A stretch of 39,517 nucleotides of DNA, taken from positions 1 to 39,517 of the forward strand of contig LVCQ01000013.1 in the NCBI GenBank assembly GCA_001644975.1, read 5' to 3'. A program made the position numbers and the translations under genes. Positions 1 through 7,507 of this stretch are shown here, piece after piece (within the stretch, counting starts at the first letter, position 1; each line of letters opens with the position of its first letter). This DNA is from Piscirickettsiaceae bacterium NZ-RLO1 (GTDB lineage: Bacteria > Pseudomonadota > Gammaproteobacteria > Piscirickettsiales > Piscirickettsiaceae). The notes beneath the pieces are model-generated. The model had not been told where the DNA came from, did no database searches, and worked only from the letters and a program-made list of their open reading frames with translations.

Positions 1-1
1 G

Positions 2-127
2 GGCGCATCACATCAAGCTACTCTCACAAGCAATTTTTATCAAGCTTACCAACGTCGCTCCAGTGTCCAGCACGAAAATTTGATGAATAGTTGGATAATC
101 TGTCTAGATATAGCGCTCAACGAATAG
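2..127 (+). other. Possible 3' end of a gene entering from the left edge
   Basis: An open frame of 41 codons runs from the window edge to a TAG at 125-127. Its composition is protein-like (Gln, Arg and Ser rich, then a hydrophobic stretch WIICLDIAL). I recognise no family. Its last codons overlap the tail of the IS630 remnant on the other strand, so the end of the frame may be supplied by the insertion sequence and the original gene may be truncated. It could equally be chance. Confidence 0.25.
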
Positions 128-472
128 TTTCTGACATTGACTTCATTACTTGACTAAGCGCTGTCTCTAAATTTATTTTATCTTGATCAAGTTTCATGCG
201 AACCCGCTTTTTAAGCGGTGACCATACATGCTCGATCGGGTTTAAATCAGGAGAATAAGGTGGTAAAAATAATAAGTGACAACCGGCATCTTCAATCGCT
301 TCCTTAACCCCTTTTGATTTGTGAAAAGAGGCATTATCTATGATTACAGTCTCTCCAGGAGATAAACAGGGAATTAAGCACTGATCGATATAAGTCTGAT
401 AAACGTTAGTATTGCAATAACCTTCACCATCATCGGTGCGATAAATTGCTTGCCGCGCAAACCGCCCATAAA
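117..472 (-). pseudogene. IS630-family transposase remnant (C-terminal DDE part, frameshifted)
   Basis: Reading the minus strand, the segment encodes the C-terminal catalytic part of an IS630-type DDE transposase. It has a TVIIDNASFHKS motif (second catalytic Asp), then LLFLPPYSPDLNPIEHVW carrying the third acidic residue, and ends at a TGA at 117-119. Upstream, a family-like FMGGLRGKQFIAPMM stretch lies in a different frame from the following GYCNTNVYQTYIDQ stretch, so the frame breaks near 421-430. A stop lies just before FMGG in that frame and no N-terminal helix-turn-helix half is attached. The element is therefore truncated and frameshifted and should be inactive. I could not define its terminal repeats. 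Confidence 0.8.
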
Positions 473-551
473 GTTTGTAGGCAGTCTCTAGCTTTATTTA
501 GACCAAAGCAATTTCGCTTGCAAAATACGCTGCAGAACTTTTTAGTATTCT

Positions 552-962
552 TTATAAGCCCTGTTTTTTTCTTTTTAATAAAATAACATTGTCACCCAGA
601 GCAGCTTCTTCACGCTGCAAGTGACTCTCCGCGCATAGCTTATTTAAGTCCCGCGCATTTGCTAACAGCTCTTGCAGCGTCCCCCATAATTCAGCAAAAG
701 ACCCGTGCATCATTTGTGAAAATCGTATACAGCGACCTAGCTCATTACTACTTTTACGCTGACGCTCTAAACTTAATTTAAAATCTAAGCCACGCAACCG
801 CCGCTCAATGTCTACGGATGAAGATTGACTAATCAACTCTTCTGTCCACTTCTCGCGTAATGATTCTAATTTTTCAGGGTTATTTTGTGCAAGTGCAACT
901 AGCTCTTCAAAAGAGTAGCCATGAATGTCAATATTTTTTCTAGAAGTAAAACTATCCATCAT
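552..962 (-). CDS. DUF3135-type conserved hypothetical protein
   Basis: A 136-residue soluble, charged protein with no signal peptide or membrane segment. The N-terminal half follows the pattern I associate with DUF3135 proteins: FEELVALAQNNPEKLESLR, then an RLRGLDFKLSLERQR stretch, then a conserved C-x-RFSQMM helix around residues 78-85. The family is common in gammaproteobacteria and has no established function, so none is assigned. It is the last gene downstream of the tRNA operon on the same strand, 111 bp after tRNA-Phe, and might be co-transcribed. The start has two adjacent Met codons, so it may be one codon shorter. The family assignment is from memory of the pattern. Confidence 0.75.
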   Translation of the reverse strand: MMDSFTSRKNIDIHGYSFEELVALAQNNPEKLESLREKWTEELISQSSSVDIERRLRGLDFKLSLERQRKSSNELGRCIRFSQMMHGSFAELWGTLQELLANARDLNKLCAESHLQREEAALGDNVILLKRKKQGL

Positions 963-1073
963 TCAGCTCTATGATATTTAATCAATCAAAAATCAAAGAC
1001 TAAGGCCAAAACTAAATAAAAATAGTCTTGAGCTAAAAACACTGTATCAGGATAAGATGTCAAAAACAAGAAA

Positions 1074-1149
1074 TGGTGGCCGGAGGCGGAATCGAACCGC
1101 CGACACGAGGATTTTCAATCCTCTGCTCTACCAACTGAGCTATCCGGCC
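1074..1149 (-). tRNA. tRNA-Phe (GAA)
   Basis: A 76-nt cloverleaf on the minus strand with encoded CCA. The acceptor arms GGCCGGA/TCCGGCC pair perfectly. The anticodon loop is TTGAAAA between GAGGA and TCCTC, giving anticodon GAA. The T loop GTTCGATTC is standard. It is the last tRNA of the five-gene operon, 9 nt after tRNA-Arg. Confidence 0.97.
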
Positions 1150-1158
1150 AGCATGAAA

Positions 1159-1235
1159 TGGCGCGCCCGGAAGGATTCGAACCTCCGACCGCCTGGTTCG
1201 TAGCCAGGTACTCTATCCAGCTGAGCTACGGGCGC
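1159..1235 (-). tRNA. tRNA-Arg (ACG)
   Basis: A 77-nt cloverleaf with encoded CCA. The acceptor 5' strand GCGCCCG pairs with CGGGCGC, and the discriminator is G. The anticodon stem CCTGG/CCAGG encloses CTACGAA, giving anticodon ACG, which is normally edited to ICG by TadA to read CGU, CGC and CGA. It lies 9 nt from each neighbouring tRNA. Confidence 0.97.
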
Positions 1236-1244
1236 GTATAAAAA

Positions 1245-1320
1245 TGGCGTCCCCTAGGGGATTCGAACCCCTGTTACCGCCGTGAAAGGGCGGTGTCCTA
1301 GGCCTCTAGACGAAGGGGAC
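1245..1320 (-). tRNA. tRNA-Glu (TTC)
   Basis: A 76-nt cloverleaf with encoded CCA. The acceptor GTCCCCT pairs with AGGGGAC. The anticodon stem CCGCC/GGCGG encloses CTTTCAC, giving anticodon TTC. The T arm CAGGGGTTCGAATCCCCT is intact. It is separated from tRNA-His by 62 nt, the longest spacer in the array. Confidence 0.97.
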
Positions 1321-1382
1321 GTAAACCTTCTATGCAAGACTCTTGCTCGCTTTGACTCACAGATCTAATGATCATAAATCAA

Positions 1383-1459
1383 TGGGGTGGATGATGGGGC
1401 TTGAACCCACGACCACCGGTACCACAAACCGGGGCTCTACCAGCTGAGCTACACCCACC
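1383..1459 (-). tRNA. tRNA-His (GTG)
   Basis: A 77-nt cloverleaf with encoded CCA. The anticodon loop TTGTGGT between CCGGT and ACCGG gives GTG. The extra 5' G(-1) opposite C73, the identity element of tRNA-His, is present in the gene (5' GGTGGGTG, 3' CATCCACC-CCA). Confidence 0.97.
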
Positions 1460-1469
1460 AGAGCAAAAA

Positions 1470-1546
1470 TGGTCGGGACAGGAAGATTCGAACTTCCGAC
1501 CCCCTGTACCCAAAACAGGTGCGCTACCAGGCTGCGCCATGCCCCG
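1470..1546 (-). tRNA. tRNA-Pro (TGG)
   Basis: A 77-nt cloverleaf with encoded CCA, and the first gene of the operon. The anticodon stem CCTGT/ACAGG encloses TTTGGGT, giving anticodon TGG. The acceptor 5' CGGGGCA against 3' TGTCCCG leaves a G-T wobble, which is normal. A strong sigma70-type promoter lies just upstream, at 1562-1590 on the minus strand. Confidence 0.97.
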
Positions 1547-1561
1547 ACTCGACGGAGAGAG

Positions 1562-1590
1562 ATATTACCCAAGCCTCCGATAAATTGCAA
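1562..1590 (-). promoter_or_regulatory. Probable sigma70 promoter of the tRNA operon
   Basis: On the minus strand, TTGCAA (-35, 1585-1590) and TAATAT (-10, 1562-1567) are separated by exactly 17 nt and sit 15 nt before the tRNA-Pro 5' end. No other good -35/-10 pair was found between the array and glyQ. The call rests on motif match and position. Confidence 0.65.
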
Positions 1591-1631
1591 GTTTTTTTAT
1601 CAACTTTTCTTCATTCTCCTAGATATAGGGG

Positions 1632-1671
1632 TGTGGATAAAGTTATCCACTATATTCAGTGTTTATCCACA
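1632..1671. promoter_or_regulatory. Cluster of three DnaA-box-like sites
   Basis: Three 9-mers match the DnaA-box consensus TTATNCACA: TGTGGATAA at 1632-1640 (perfect on the minus strand), TTATCCACT at 1643-1651 (8 of 9) and TTATCCACA at 1663-1671 (perfect on the plus strand). The first two form an inverted pair with a 2-nt spacer. The cluster lies between the divergent tRNA operon and glyQ, upstream of both promoters. It may be a DnaA-titration or reactivation site, a DnaA-controlled promoter region, or an origin-related relic. I see no adjacent dnaA or obvious unwinding element. Confidence 0.6.
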
Positions 1672-1787
1672 AGAACAACCTCTATATTCATCAAACAATC
1701 CCGGGTATAATCAAGAGTTCTGTTTAACAAGGCCAAGTTTATTCTTAAATCCTTCAAAATTCTTAAGATAGACACAGATAGAATGTA

Positions 1788-2747
1788 ATGAGTACTATGA
1801 ATCAGCTAGCGACAACATCACCACATGATATACATACGTTTCAAGGGCTAATCTTAACCTTACAAGAGTACTGGGCCACACAAGGCTGTGCCATTTTGCA
1901 ACCCTATGACTTAGAAATGGGTGCAGGGACCTTTCATCCGGCGACTTTTTTGCGTGCTTCTGGCCCTGAACCATGGAGTGCCGCCTATGTACAGCCATGT
2001 CGTCGACCAACCGATGGTCGTTATGGTGAAAACCCCAATCGTGGCCAACATTATTATCAATTTCAAGTCGTTATTAAGCCCTCACCACTGAATCTTCAAG
2101 AACTCTACTTAGGCTCATTACAAGCACTTGGCATTGACACACTCGAGCATGATGTACGCTTTGTTGAAGACAATTGGGAGTCTCCCACCTTGGGCGCCTG
2201 GGGTTTAGGCTGGGAAGTCTGGCTTAATGGTATGGAAGTGACACAATTCACCTACTTTCAACAAGTGGGCGGTATGGATTGCTCACCGGTCACTGGTGAG
2301 ATTACTTATGGCTTAGAGCGGATTGCCATGTATGTTCAAGGCGTGGATTCGATGTATGACTTAGTCTGGACTGATGGGCCGCTTGGCCGCATCACTTATG
2401 GCGATGTATTTTTACAAAATGAAGTTGAAATGTCAGCCTATAACTTTGAACACGCCCCAGTGCCTGAGCTATTAGAGCAGTTCAATCATTGTGAAACACA
2501 AAGCCAACACCTGATTAATAAAAACTTACCCTTACCTGCCTATGAGATGATGGTCAAAGCCTCTCATGTATTTAATTTGCTCGATGCTCGCCATGCTATT
2601 TCTGTCACCGAACGTCAGCGCTATATCCTACGTGTGCGTGCGCTATCACGGGCGATTATTGAAAACTATTATCAAACACGTGAAGCACTCGGCTTTCCTA
2701 TGCTAAAGCAATCTGACAATCAAATAAAAAATAAGGAGTCAGTGTAA
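1788..2747 (+). CDS. glyQ: Glycyl-tRNA synthetase alpha subunit
   Basis: The class II aminoacyl-tRNA synthetase alpha chain, which with GlyS charges tRNA-Gly in the cytoplasm. At 319 residues it is slightly longer than the usual ~300. The near-invariant family signature is visible: [19 protein letters not shown], then [33 protein letters not shown] and the [12 protein letters not shown] helix. The chosen ATG gives a nine-residue extension before TTSPHD. An in-frame ATG at 1797 is an alternative. It overlaps glyS by one base (TAATG) with a good ribosome site (AAGGAG) before glyS, so the subunits are translationally coupled. A TATAAT element at 1706-1711 is a candidate -10. Confidence 0.97.
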   Translation: MSTMNQLATTSPHDIHTFQGLILTLQEYWATQGCAILQPYDLEMGAGTFHPATFLRASGPEPWSAAYVQPCRRPTDGRYGENPNRGQHYYQFQVVIKPSPLNLQELYLGSLQALGIDTLEHDVRFVEDNWESPTLGAWGLGWEVWLNGMEVTQFTYFQQVGGMDCSPVTGEITYGLERIAMYVQGVDSMYDLVWTDGPLGRITYGDVFLQNEVEMSAYNFEHAPVPELLEQFNHCETQSQHLINKNLPLPAYEMMVKASHVFNLLDARHAISVTERQRYILRVRALSRAIIENYYQTREALGFPMLKQSDNQIKNKESV

Positions 2748-4825
2748 TGGATCAGGCGACAGAATCATTTTTATTTGAGATAGGCACTGAAGAGTTACCG
2801 CCTAAAAACCTAGAAAGTTTAGCCATTAGCCTAAAAAATAGCTTTGAAACTGCTTTAAAAAACGCAAAACTCAATTACGGGAACATTGAGCTATTTGCAG
2901 CACCACGGCGCATCGGTCTATTAATTCAACAGCTCGATGCCATTCAACCGGATCAAATTATTGAACGTCGCGGCCCTGCAGTACAAGCCGCTTTTAATCA
3001 AGATGGCAAACCCACCCCAGCGGCCTTAGGCTTTGCGCGCTCCTGCAACGTTAGCTTAGAGCAAATCGAACGTTTAGAAACAGCTAAAGGCCAGTGGCTC
3101 TTTTACAAACTACTGGAAAAAGGTGCTAAAGCCACTGATTTACTGCCAAACATTGCAGAACAGGCAGTAAAAAAACTGCCTATCGCCAAAGCCATGCGCT
3201 GGGGCACCAATAAAACACAATTTGTCCGCCCCGTACATTGGGTTACCATGCTCTATGGCACTGATGTTATCACTGCAAAAATTCTAGAGCTCTCTGCCGA
3301 TCGAATCACTTATGGCCATCGTTTTCATAGCACCGGGGCAATTTCACTCGCCCATGCCAATGATTATGCCAAAACCCTTAAAACCACAGGCTATGTTATT
3401 GCCAACTTTCATGAGCGCCGTAACCTTATCAAAAATCAATTAGAAAATATCGGCACCAAAGTCAATGGCCAAGTTCATATTAATAATGATTTGCTCAATG
3501 AAGTCACAGCCCTTGTCGAATGGCCAGTGGCACTACTGGCGAACTTTGATAAAGAATTTCTAAACGTCCCTCAAGAGGCACTCATCTCATCAATGCAAGT
3601 GCACCAAAAGTGTTTTGCGGTATTAGAGCCACAGACTAGTAAAATGCTACCACATTTTGTCACTATCAGTAATATCGACAGTAAAAACCCAGCGACAGTG
3701 ATATCTGGCAATGAAAAAGTGATGCGCGCACGTCTTGCTGATGCTGCCTTCTTCTACCAAACAGATAAAAAGCACACCCTTGAATCACATTTAGGGCGGC
3801 TAAAAACAGTCACTTTTCAAGCGAAATTAGGTAGTGTATACGAGCGTGCCGAACGTTTAGCCTCCATCAGTAGCTTTATTGCCACACACTTAGCCGCCGA
3901 TATTCACCTTGCCGAGCGCGCCGGCTTACTCGCTAAAACCGACTTAATGAGTGAAATGGTCATGGAGTTCCCTGAATTACAGGGCATTATGGGGCGTTAT
4001 TACGCTCACCATGATGGTGAAGCCAATGACGTTGCTCTTGCGCTAGAAGAGCAATATCTACCACGTTTTTCTGGAGATAAATTACCACAATCGATGATCG
4101 GCGCTGCCATCGCGCTTGCTGATAAAATCGATACCTTAGTCGGTATCTTTGGTATTGGCCAAAAGCCAACCGGCGATAAAGACCCTTTTGCACTACGTCG
4201 CGCCGCTTTAGGCTTATTGCGTATTATTATCGAGAACAAGTTAGCGCTTAATCTTACTGATCTAATTCAGCACTCGATTACGTTATATAGCAATAAATTC
4301 AATAATAAAAACACAGAACAAGATGTCCTCCAGTTTATCAACGAACGCTTACCTGCGTATTATGCTGAGCAAAGTATTAGCCCAGATACTCTCGAGGCGG
4401 TAACTAGTTTGCAATTAAGCCACCCATTGGATATCGACCAACGCATTCAGGCCGTTCATCGTTTTCGTCAACTAGAAGTTGCCACAGCACTGGCTGCCGC
4501 CAATAAACGGGTTAAAAACATTTTAGACAAGCAACGACCAGCGACATCTGCGATTCGTGCTGATTTGTTAATAGAAAAAGCAGAAAAAAAGCTCTATCAA
4601 GCAATTTTTGCAAAACACGCTGAGGTTCAGCCCTTGCTCACTGAGCATGCCTATGACCAAGCCCTGGAATCATTGGCCAGCTTACGCCACCCGGTTGATC
4701 ACTTTTTTGACCATGTTATGGTAATGGCAGAGGATGCAGACTTACAAGCCAACCGTTTGGCCTTATTAGCAAAACTTCGTCAGCTGTTCTTAAAGGTCGC
4801 TGATATTTCTTACTTACAAAACTAA
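2747..4825 (+). CDS. glyS: Glycyl-tRNA synthetase beta subunit
   Basis: The beta chain of the alpha2beta2 glycyl-tRNA synthetase. It carries tRNA-recognition functions and is required for charging. At 692 residues it is the normal length for the family. The N-terminus has the classic FLFEIGTEELPPKNL signature. The middle has the HD-like region (MEFPELQGIMGRYYA, residues ~405-420) and QKPTGDKDPFALRRAALGLLRI (~473-494). The C-terminus is the DALR-type anticodon-binding domain. It is translated directly from glyQ with a one-base overlap. After the stop comes a 12-bp inverted repeat at 4850-4899. No oddities. Confidence 0.97.
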   Translation: MDQATESFLFEIGTEELPPKNLESLAISLKNSFETALKNAKLNYGNIELFAAPRRIGLLIQQLDAIQPDQIIERRGPAVQAAFNQDGKPTPAALGFARSCNVSLEQIERLETAKGQWLFYKLLEKGAKATDLLPNIAEQAVKKLPIAKAMRWGTNKTQFVRPVHWVTMLYGTDVITAKILELSADRITYGHRFHSTGAISLAHANDYAKTLKTTGYVIANFHERRNLIKNQLENIGTKVNGQVHINNDLLNEVTALVEWPVALLANFDKEFLNVPQEALISSMQVHQKCFAVLEPQTSKMLPHFVTISNIDSKNPATVISGNEKVMRARLADAAFFYQTDKKHTLESHLGRLKTVTFQAKLGSVYERAERLASISSFIATHLAADIHLAERAGLLAKTDLMSEMVMEFPELQGIMGRYYAHHDGEANDVALALEEQYLPRFSGDKLPQSMIGAAIALADKIDTLVGIFGIGQKPTGDKDPFALRRAALGLLRIIIENKLALNLTDLIQHSITLYSNKFNNKNTEQDVLQFINERLPAYYAEQSISPDTLEAVTSLQLSHPLDIDQRIQAVHRFRQLEVATALAAANKRVKNILDKQRPATSAIRADLLIEKAEKKLYQAIFAKHAEVQPLLTEHAYDQALESLASLRHPVDHFFDHVMVMAEDADLQANRLALLAKLRQLFLKVADISYLQN

Positions 4826-4849
4826 ACGTAATGACAGTGGCCCAACAGG

Positions 4850-4899
4850 TTGATTCTTCTAGCAAACATAATTAATTTAGTTAATTTTAGAAGAATCAA
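4850..4899. repeat. 12-bp perfect inverted repeat after glyS
   Basis: TTGATTCTTCTA (4850-4861) and its exact reverse complement (4888-4899) enclose a 26-nt loop, which itself contains a smaller AT-rich inverted repeat (ATTAA...TTAAT). There is no T-run, so this is not a canonical intrinsic terminator. It may still end the glyQS transcript or be a protein-binding or cruciform site before the thioesterase gene. Confidence 0.5.
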
Positions 4900-4972
4900 T
4901 CAAGGCCAAATCAAATATATTGTTTTTGCCCTTTAAAAATAAAAAAGTAAAAAGTACTTGAGAGTGTTGATT

Positions 4973-5488
4973 ATGAGCGAACCTATTCTGCCGGCAAAAA
5001 CAGTTGACGCATCTGCCGTCCATGAACATGTTTATAAAATCTTTCCAAATGATCTTAATTCCCACCGTACCGTATTTGGCGGCTTGATCATGGCTACCTT
5101 AGATCGTATTGCCTTGGTGGTTGCTGAGCGCCATAGCGGCCATGTCTGTGTCACCGTATCTGTTGATGCCATGCATTTTCTCGCCCCTGCCAAAGATGGT
5201 GATACCTTAATTTTTAAAGCAGCCGTTAATCGTGCTTGGGGCAGTTCGATGGAAATTGGCACCAAAGTGATTGCTGAGAACAGCTATACCGGTAATCAAC
5301 GCCATATTCTTTCTTCCTACTTCACCTTTGTCGCTCTAGACGAAGACGAGCAACCTGCAAAAATTCCGGCAATTATTGCCAAAACAAGAGATGAACAACG
5401 CCGATTTAACGAAGCTCAATTACGCCGTGATTTACGCTTACAGAACAAACAAACCATTGCTGCCTCACGCCAACAAAAAACAGGTTAA
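4973..5488 (+). CDS. Acyl-CoA thioesterase (hotdog fold, YciA/ACOT-like)
   Basis: A small cytoplasmic hotdog-fold acyl-CoA hydrolase. The signature of this branch is clear: N-x-H-x-T-VFGGLIMATLDRIA around residues 29-47, where the conserved Asp44 is the probable catalytic residue. It is followed by VTVSVDAMHFLAPAKDGD, the strand and turn that line the acyl channel. The tail after residue 140 is charged and helical. An in-frame TTG at 4958 would add five residues, but the ATG at 4973 has a better placed GAGAG ribosome site. It lies 7 bp before gmhB and is probably co-transcribed with it. Chain-length preference cannot be read from the sequence. Confidence 0.85.
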   Translation: MSEPILPAKTVDASAVHEHVYKIFPNDLNSHRTVFGGLIMATLDRIALVVAERHSGHVCVTVSVDAMHFLAPAKDGDTLIFKAAVNRAWGSSMEIGTKVIAENSYTGNQRHILSSYFTFVALDEDEQPAKIPAIIAKTRDEQRRFNEAQLRRDLRLQNKQTIAASRQQKTG

Positions 5489-5495
5489 TTAAGCT

Positions 5496-6059
5496 ATGCA
5501 GATTAAACCATTGGTTATTTTAGATCGTGATGGCGTCATCAACGAAGACTCTGAACACTACATCAAATCAGCAGCAGAGTGGCAACCCATAGAACACAGC
5601 TTAACCGCCATTGCCAAATTAAATACGGCTCATATTAAAATTGCAATTGCAACGAATCAATCCGGAATTTATCGCGGCTATTTTACTCTGGCCACCCTGC
5701 ATGCCATGCATAAAAAAATGGTGGATCTACTCGCAGAGAAACACGGCCACATTGACCACATTGAATATTGCCCTCATGGACCAACGGAAGGTTGCTCATG
5801 TCGTAAACCGGCCCCTGGCATGCTTAAAACCATTGTAAGTCACTTTCAACTTACCCCAGAGCAAGCTTATTTTGTTGGCGATAGCTTTAAAGATATTCAA
5901 GCAGCCCAGGCTATTGGCTGCACGCCGATTTTAGTACTGAGCGGTAAAGGCACGGATACCCTAAAAAAACATCCAGAACTTGAAAAACAAATTAAAATAT
6001 TTCACACTCTGAATCACTTTGTTAATGAGTTATTAGCCAATGCAAATACAACAGCCTAG
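5496..6059 (+). CDS. gmhB: D-glycero-beta-D-manno-heptose 1,7-bisphosphate 7-phosphatase
   Basis: A HAD-superfamily phosphatase that removes the 7-phosphate from heptose bisphosphate on the way to ADP-heptose for the LPS inner core. HAD motif I is DRDGVIN (nucleophile Asp10, acid/base Asp12). Motif II is ATNQSG (52-57). The family-specific zinc loop CPHGPTEGCSC (Cys92, His94, Cys100, Cys102) is followed by RKPAPGM, and motif III/IV is FVGDSFKDIQAA. At 187 residues it is the usual size. It overlaps the downstream acyltransferase by 20 nt. Presence implies an LPS with heptose. Confidence 0.93.
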   Translation: MQIKPLVILDRDGVINEDSEHYIKSAAEWQPIEHSLTAIAKLNTAHIKIAIATNQSGIYRGYFTLATLHAMHKKMVDLLAEKHGHIDHIEYCPHGPTEGCSCRKPAPGMLKTIVSHFQLTPEQAYFVGDSFKDIQAAQAIGCTPILVLSGKGTDTLKKHPELEKQIKIFHTLNHFVNELLANANTTA

Positions 6060-6786
6060 TTTTTTTCTAAAAGCAACCTCACTAATACGCTCAATAATTT
6101 ATTATTTAATCGTTGGCATTGTGACCTTATTTATCAGTATTACATCGATTATTACTTTGCTACTGCCCTTTAAAGTACGTTATCGCTATATTATGGCTTT
6201 CTGCCCAATTGCCTTGTTTTGCGCACGCTGGATCTGTGGTATTCGTTACGAGATTCAAGGTCAAGAACACCTAGCCAATGAAAAAGTTGCTGTCATTATT
6301 AGCAATCACCAATCCGCTTGGGAAACCTTTTTATTTCCAGCGATGTTTCCACCATTAGCGATTATTATCAAACAGTCTTTATTAAAAATTCCATTTTGGG
6401 GCTGGTCATTTGCATCTCTAGAACCCATTGCTATTAATCGTGACGACGGTAAAAAAGCCTTACTACAAATCCTTCGTCAAAGTAAAGCTGCTGTTGCCAA
6501 AGGGCGCTGGATTGTCATCTACCCGGAAGGTACACGCTCAGAACCTGGCCAAATCGCCCCTTTTAAAAAAGGCAGTGGCGTTCTTGCGGCTTCTTTGCAC
6601 CAGCCAATTTTTCCTATCGCCCATGATGCTGGCAAATGCTGGCCGAAAAATAGCTTTATTAAGTACCCTGGCACCATTCACGTGCGTATTGGCCAGAAGA
6701 TTGATAACACAGGTAAAAATCATGAACAAATTAACAGTGAGTGCTATGCCTGGATTAAAGAGCAATTGCATAGTTTTAAAGATTAA
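6040..6786 (+). CDS. plsC: 1-acyl-sn-glycerol-3-phosphate acyltransferase (PlsC family)
   Basis: A membrane-associated acyltransferase that makes phosphatidic acid from lysophosphatidic acid. An N-terminal membrane anchor (residues ~18-42) is followed by the catalytic block I NHQSAWET (His90; the usual NHx4D is NHx4E here, with Glu95), block II around 127-135 and block III YPEGTRS (161-167). The HQSxWET variant is frequent in gmhB-linked homologues, so it need not mean loss of activity. The 20-nt overlap with gmhB implies coupled translation. The same gmhB-plsC-glyS neighbourhood exists in Pseudomonas (lptA region). The exact acyl acceptor is inferred from family. Confidence 0.88.
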   Translation: MQIQQPSFFLKATSLIRSIIYYLIVGIVTLFISITSIITLLLPFKVRYRYIMAFCPIALFCARWICGIRYEIQGQEHLANEKVAVIISNHQSAWETFLFPAMFPPLAIIIKQSLLKIPFWGWSFASLEPIAINRDDGKKALLQILRQSKAAVAKGRWIVIYPEGTRSEPGQIAPFKKGSGVLAASLHQPIFPIAHDAGKCWPKNSFIKYPGTIHVRIGQKIDNTGKNHEQINSECYAWIKEQLHSFKD

Positions 6787-6805
6787 TCGATTAAATTTAG
6801 TCTGA

Positions 6806-6831
6806 GCTTAGAACTTGGCCTGTCTCTAAGC
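6806..6831. repeat. Small inverted repeat after plsC
   Basis: GCTTAGA (6806-6812) and TCTAAGC (6825-6831) are perfect 7-bp arms with a 12-nt loop, 20 bp after the plsC stop. There is no T-run. It may be a weak transcript end for the glyQ-plsC group. Confidence 0.3.
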
Positions 6832-6931
6832 GCTGGCATAGCTTTTGCACCTCTACCTCTAAACCAACGACACATAAAATATAAATAAAGAAATGATCAC
6901 AAGGGAAGTTAAACAAGGAGTATAGGTAGCT

Positions 6932-7372
6932 ATGGTTGCACGATTTAAAAATCTTTTTAATACAGAAATTAGCCATAAAAAAACACCCGAATACAGTGCT
7001 ACAATCACTCAGTTCCCACAGACTCGCCATTTAACGAAAAAAGACTGTTGGCGACAACAAAAAAGCCAATATCCGCAAGGATTTCCTGAAAAAATAAAAA
7101 ACAAACTTGAAAAATTAAAAGAAAACCCAGAAATTAGTGCAGAAGATATTTTATATTTAGAATGTGAACTGCTCGCAACACCGATGGCCATTTATAGCCA
7201 AGACTCTAAAAAATTAAATAACCACCTTTTTCTTACCCAGGGTTTTTGTTTAGAAACTCATATTAGTGAACGCATTGCGACTATTTACCAAGACATGCTG
7301 ACCAATATAGAGCACCACCACCATCTCCAAGAGCAACGTCGAGCAATTAAATTATTAGAATTGCTGATTTAA
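6932..7372 (+). CDS. Hypothetical protein, 146 aa
   Basis: Not recognised. A basic, soluble protein without signal peptide or membrane helix. The first ~45 residues are polar and Lys/Gln rich (KKTPEYSATITQFPQTRH). Residues ~50-75 contain a predicted charged helix (EKIKNKLEKLKENPEISAED). The rest is helical, with a His cluster near 128-132 and an RRAIKLLELL end. A good AAGGAG ribosome site precedes the ATG, which supports a real gene. It stands alone between plsC and the hydroxylase gene. Codon use is AT-rich, like the following genes. Confidence 0.6.
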   Translation: MVARFKNLFNTEISHKKTPEYSATITQFPQTRHLTKKDCWRQQKSQYPQGFPEKIKNKLEKLKENPEISAEDILYLECELLATPMAIYSQDSKKLNNHLFLTQGFCLETHISERIATIYQDMLTNIEHHHHLQEQRRAIKLLELLI

Positions 7373-7507
7373 AATAAATGCATTAACAATCTAAAACTAG
7401 CTACCATTATTACAGTCAAAAACAAATTTTATTAAATTTTTAGCAAAATCAAACAGATAAACTAACCTCATAATAACAGTCACAACTTAGGTCTCACGGT
7501 GTCGATT

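Noticed and set aside
1372-1771. Open frames across the tRNA-His/tRNA-Pro genes on both strands
   Set aside because: They lie within or across well-formed tRNA genes and have tRNA-derived, low-complexity translations.
3987-4239. Antisense frames inside glyS
   Set aside because: They are opposite-strand shadows of a strongly conserved coding region, with no ribosome site and no family pattern.
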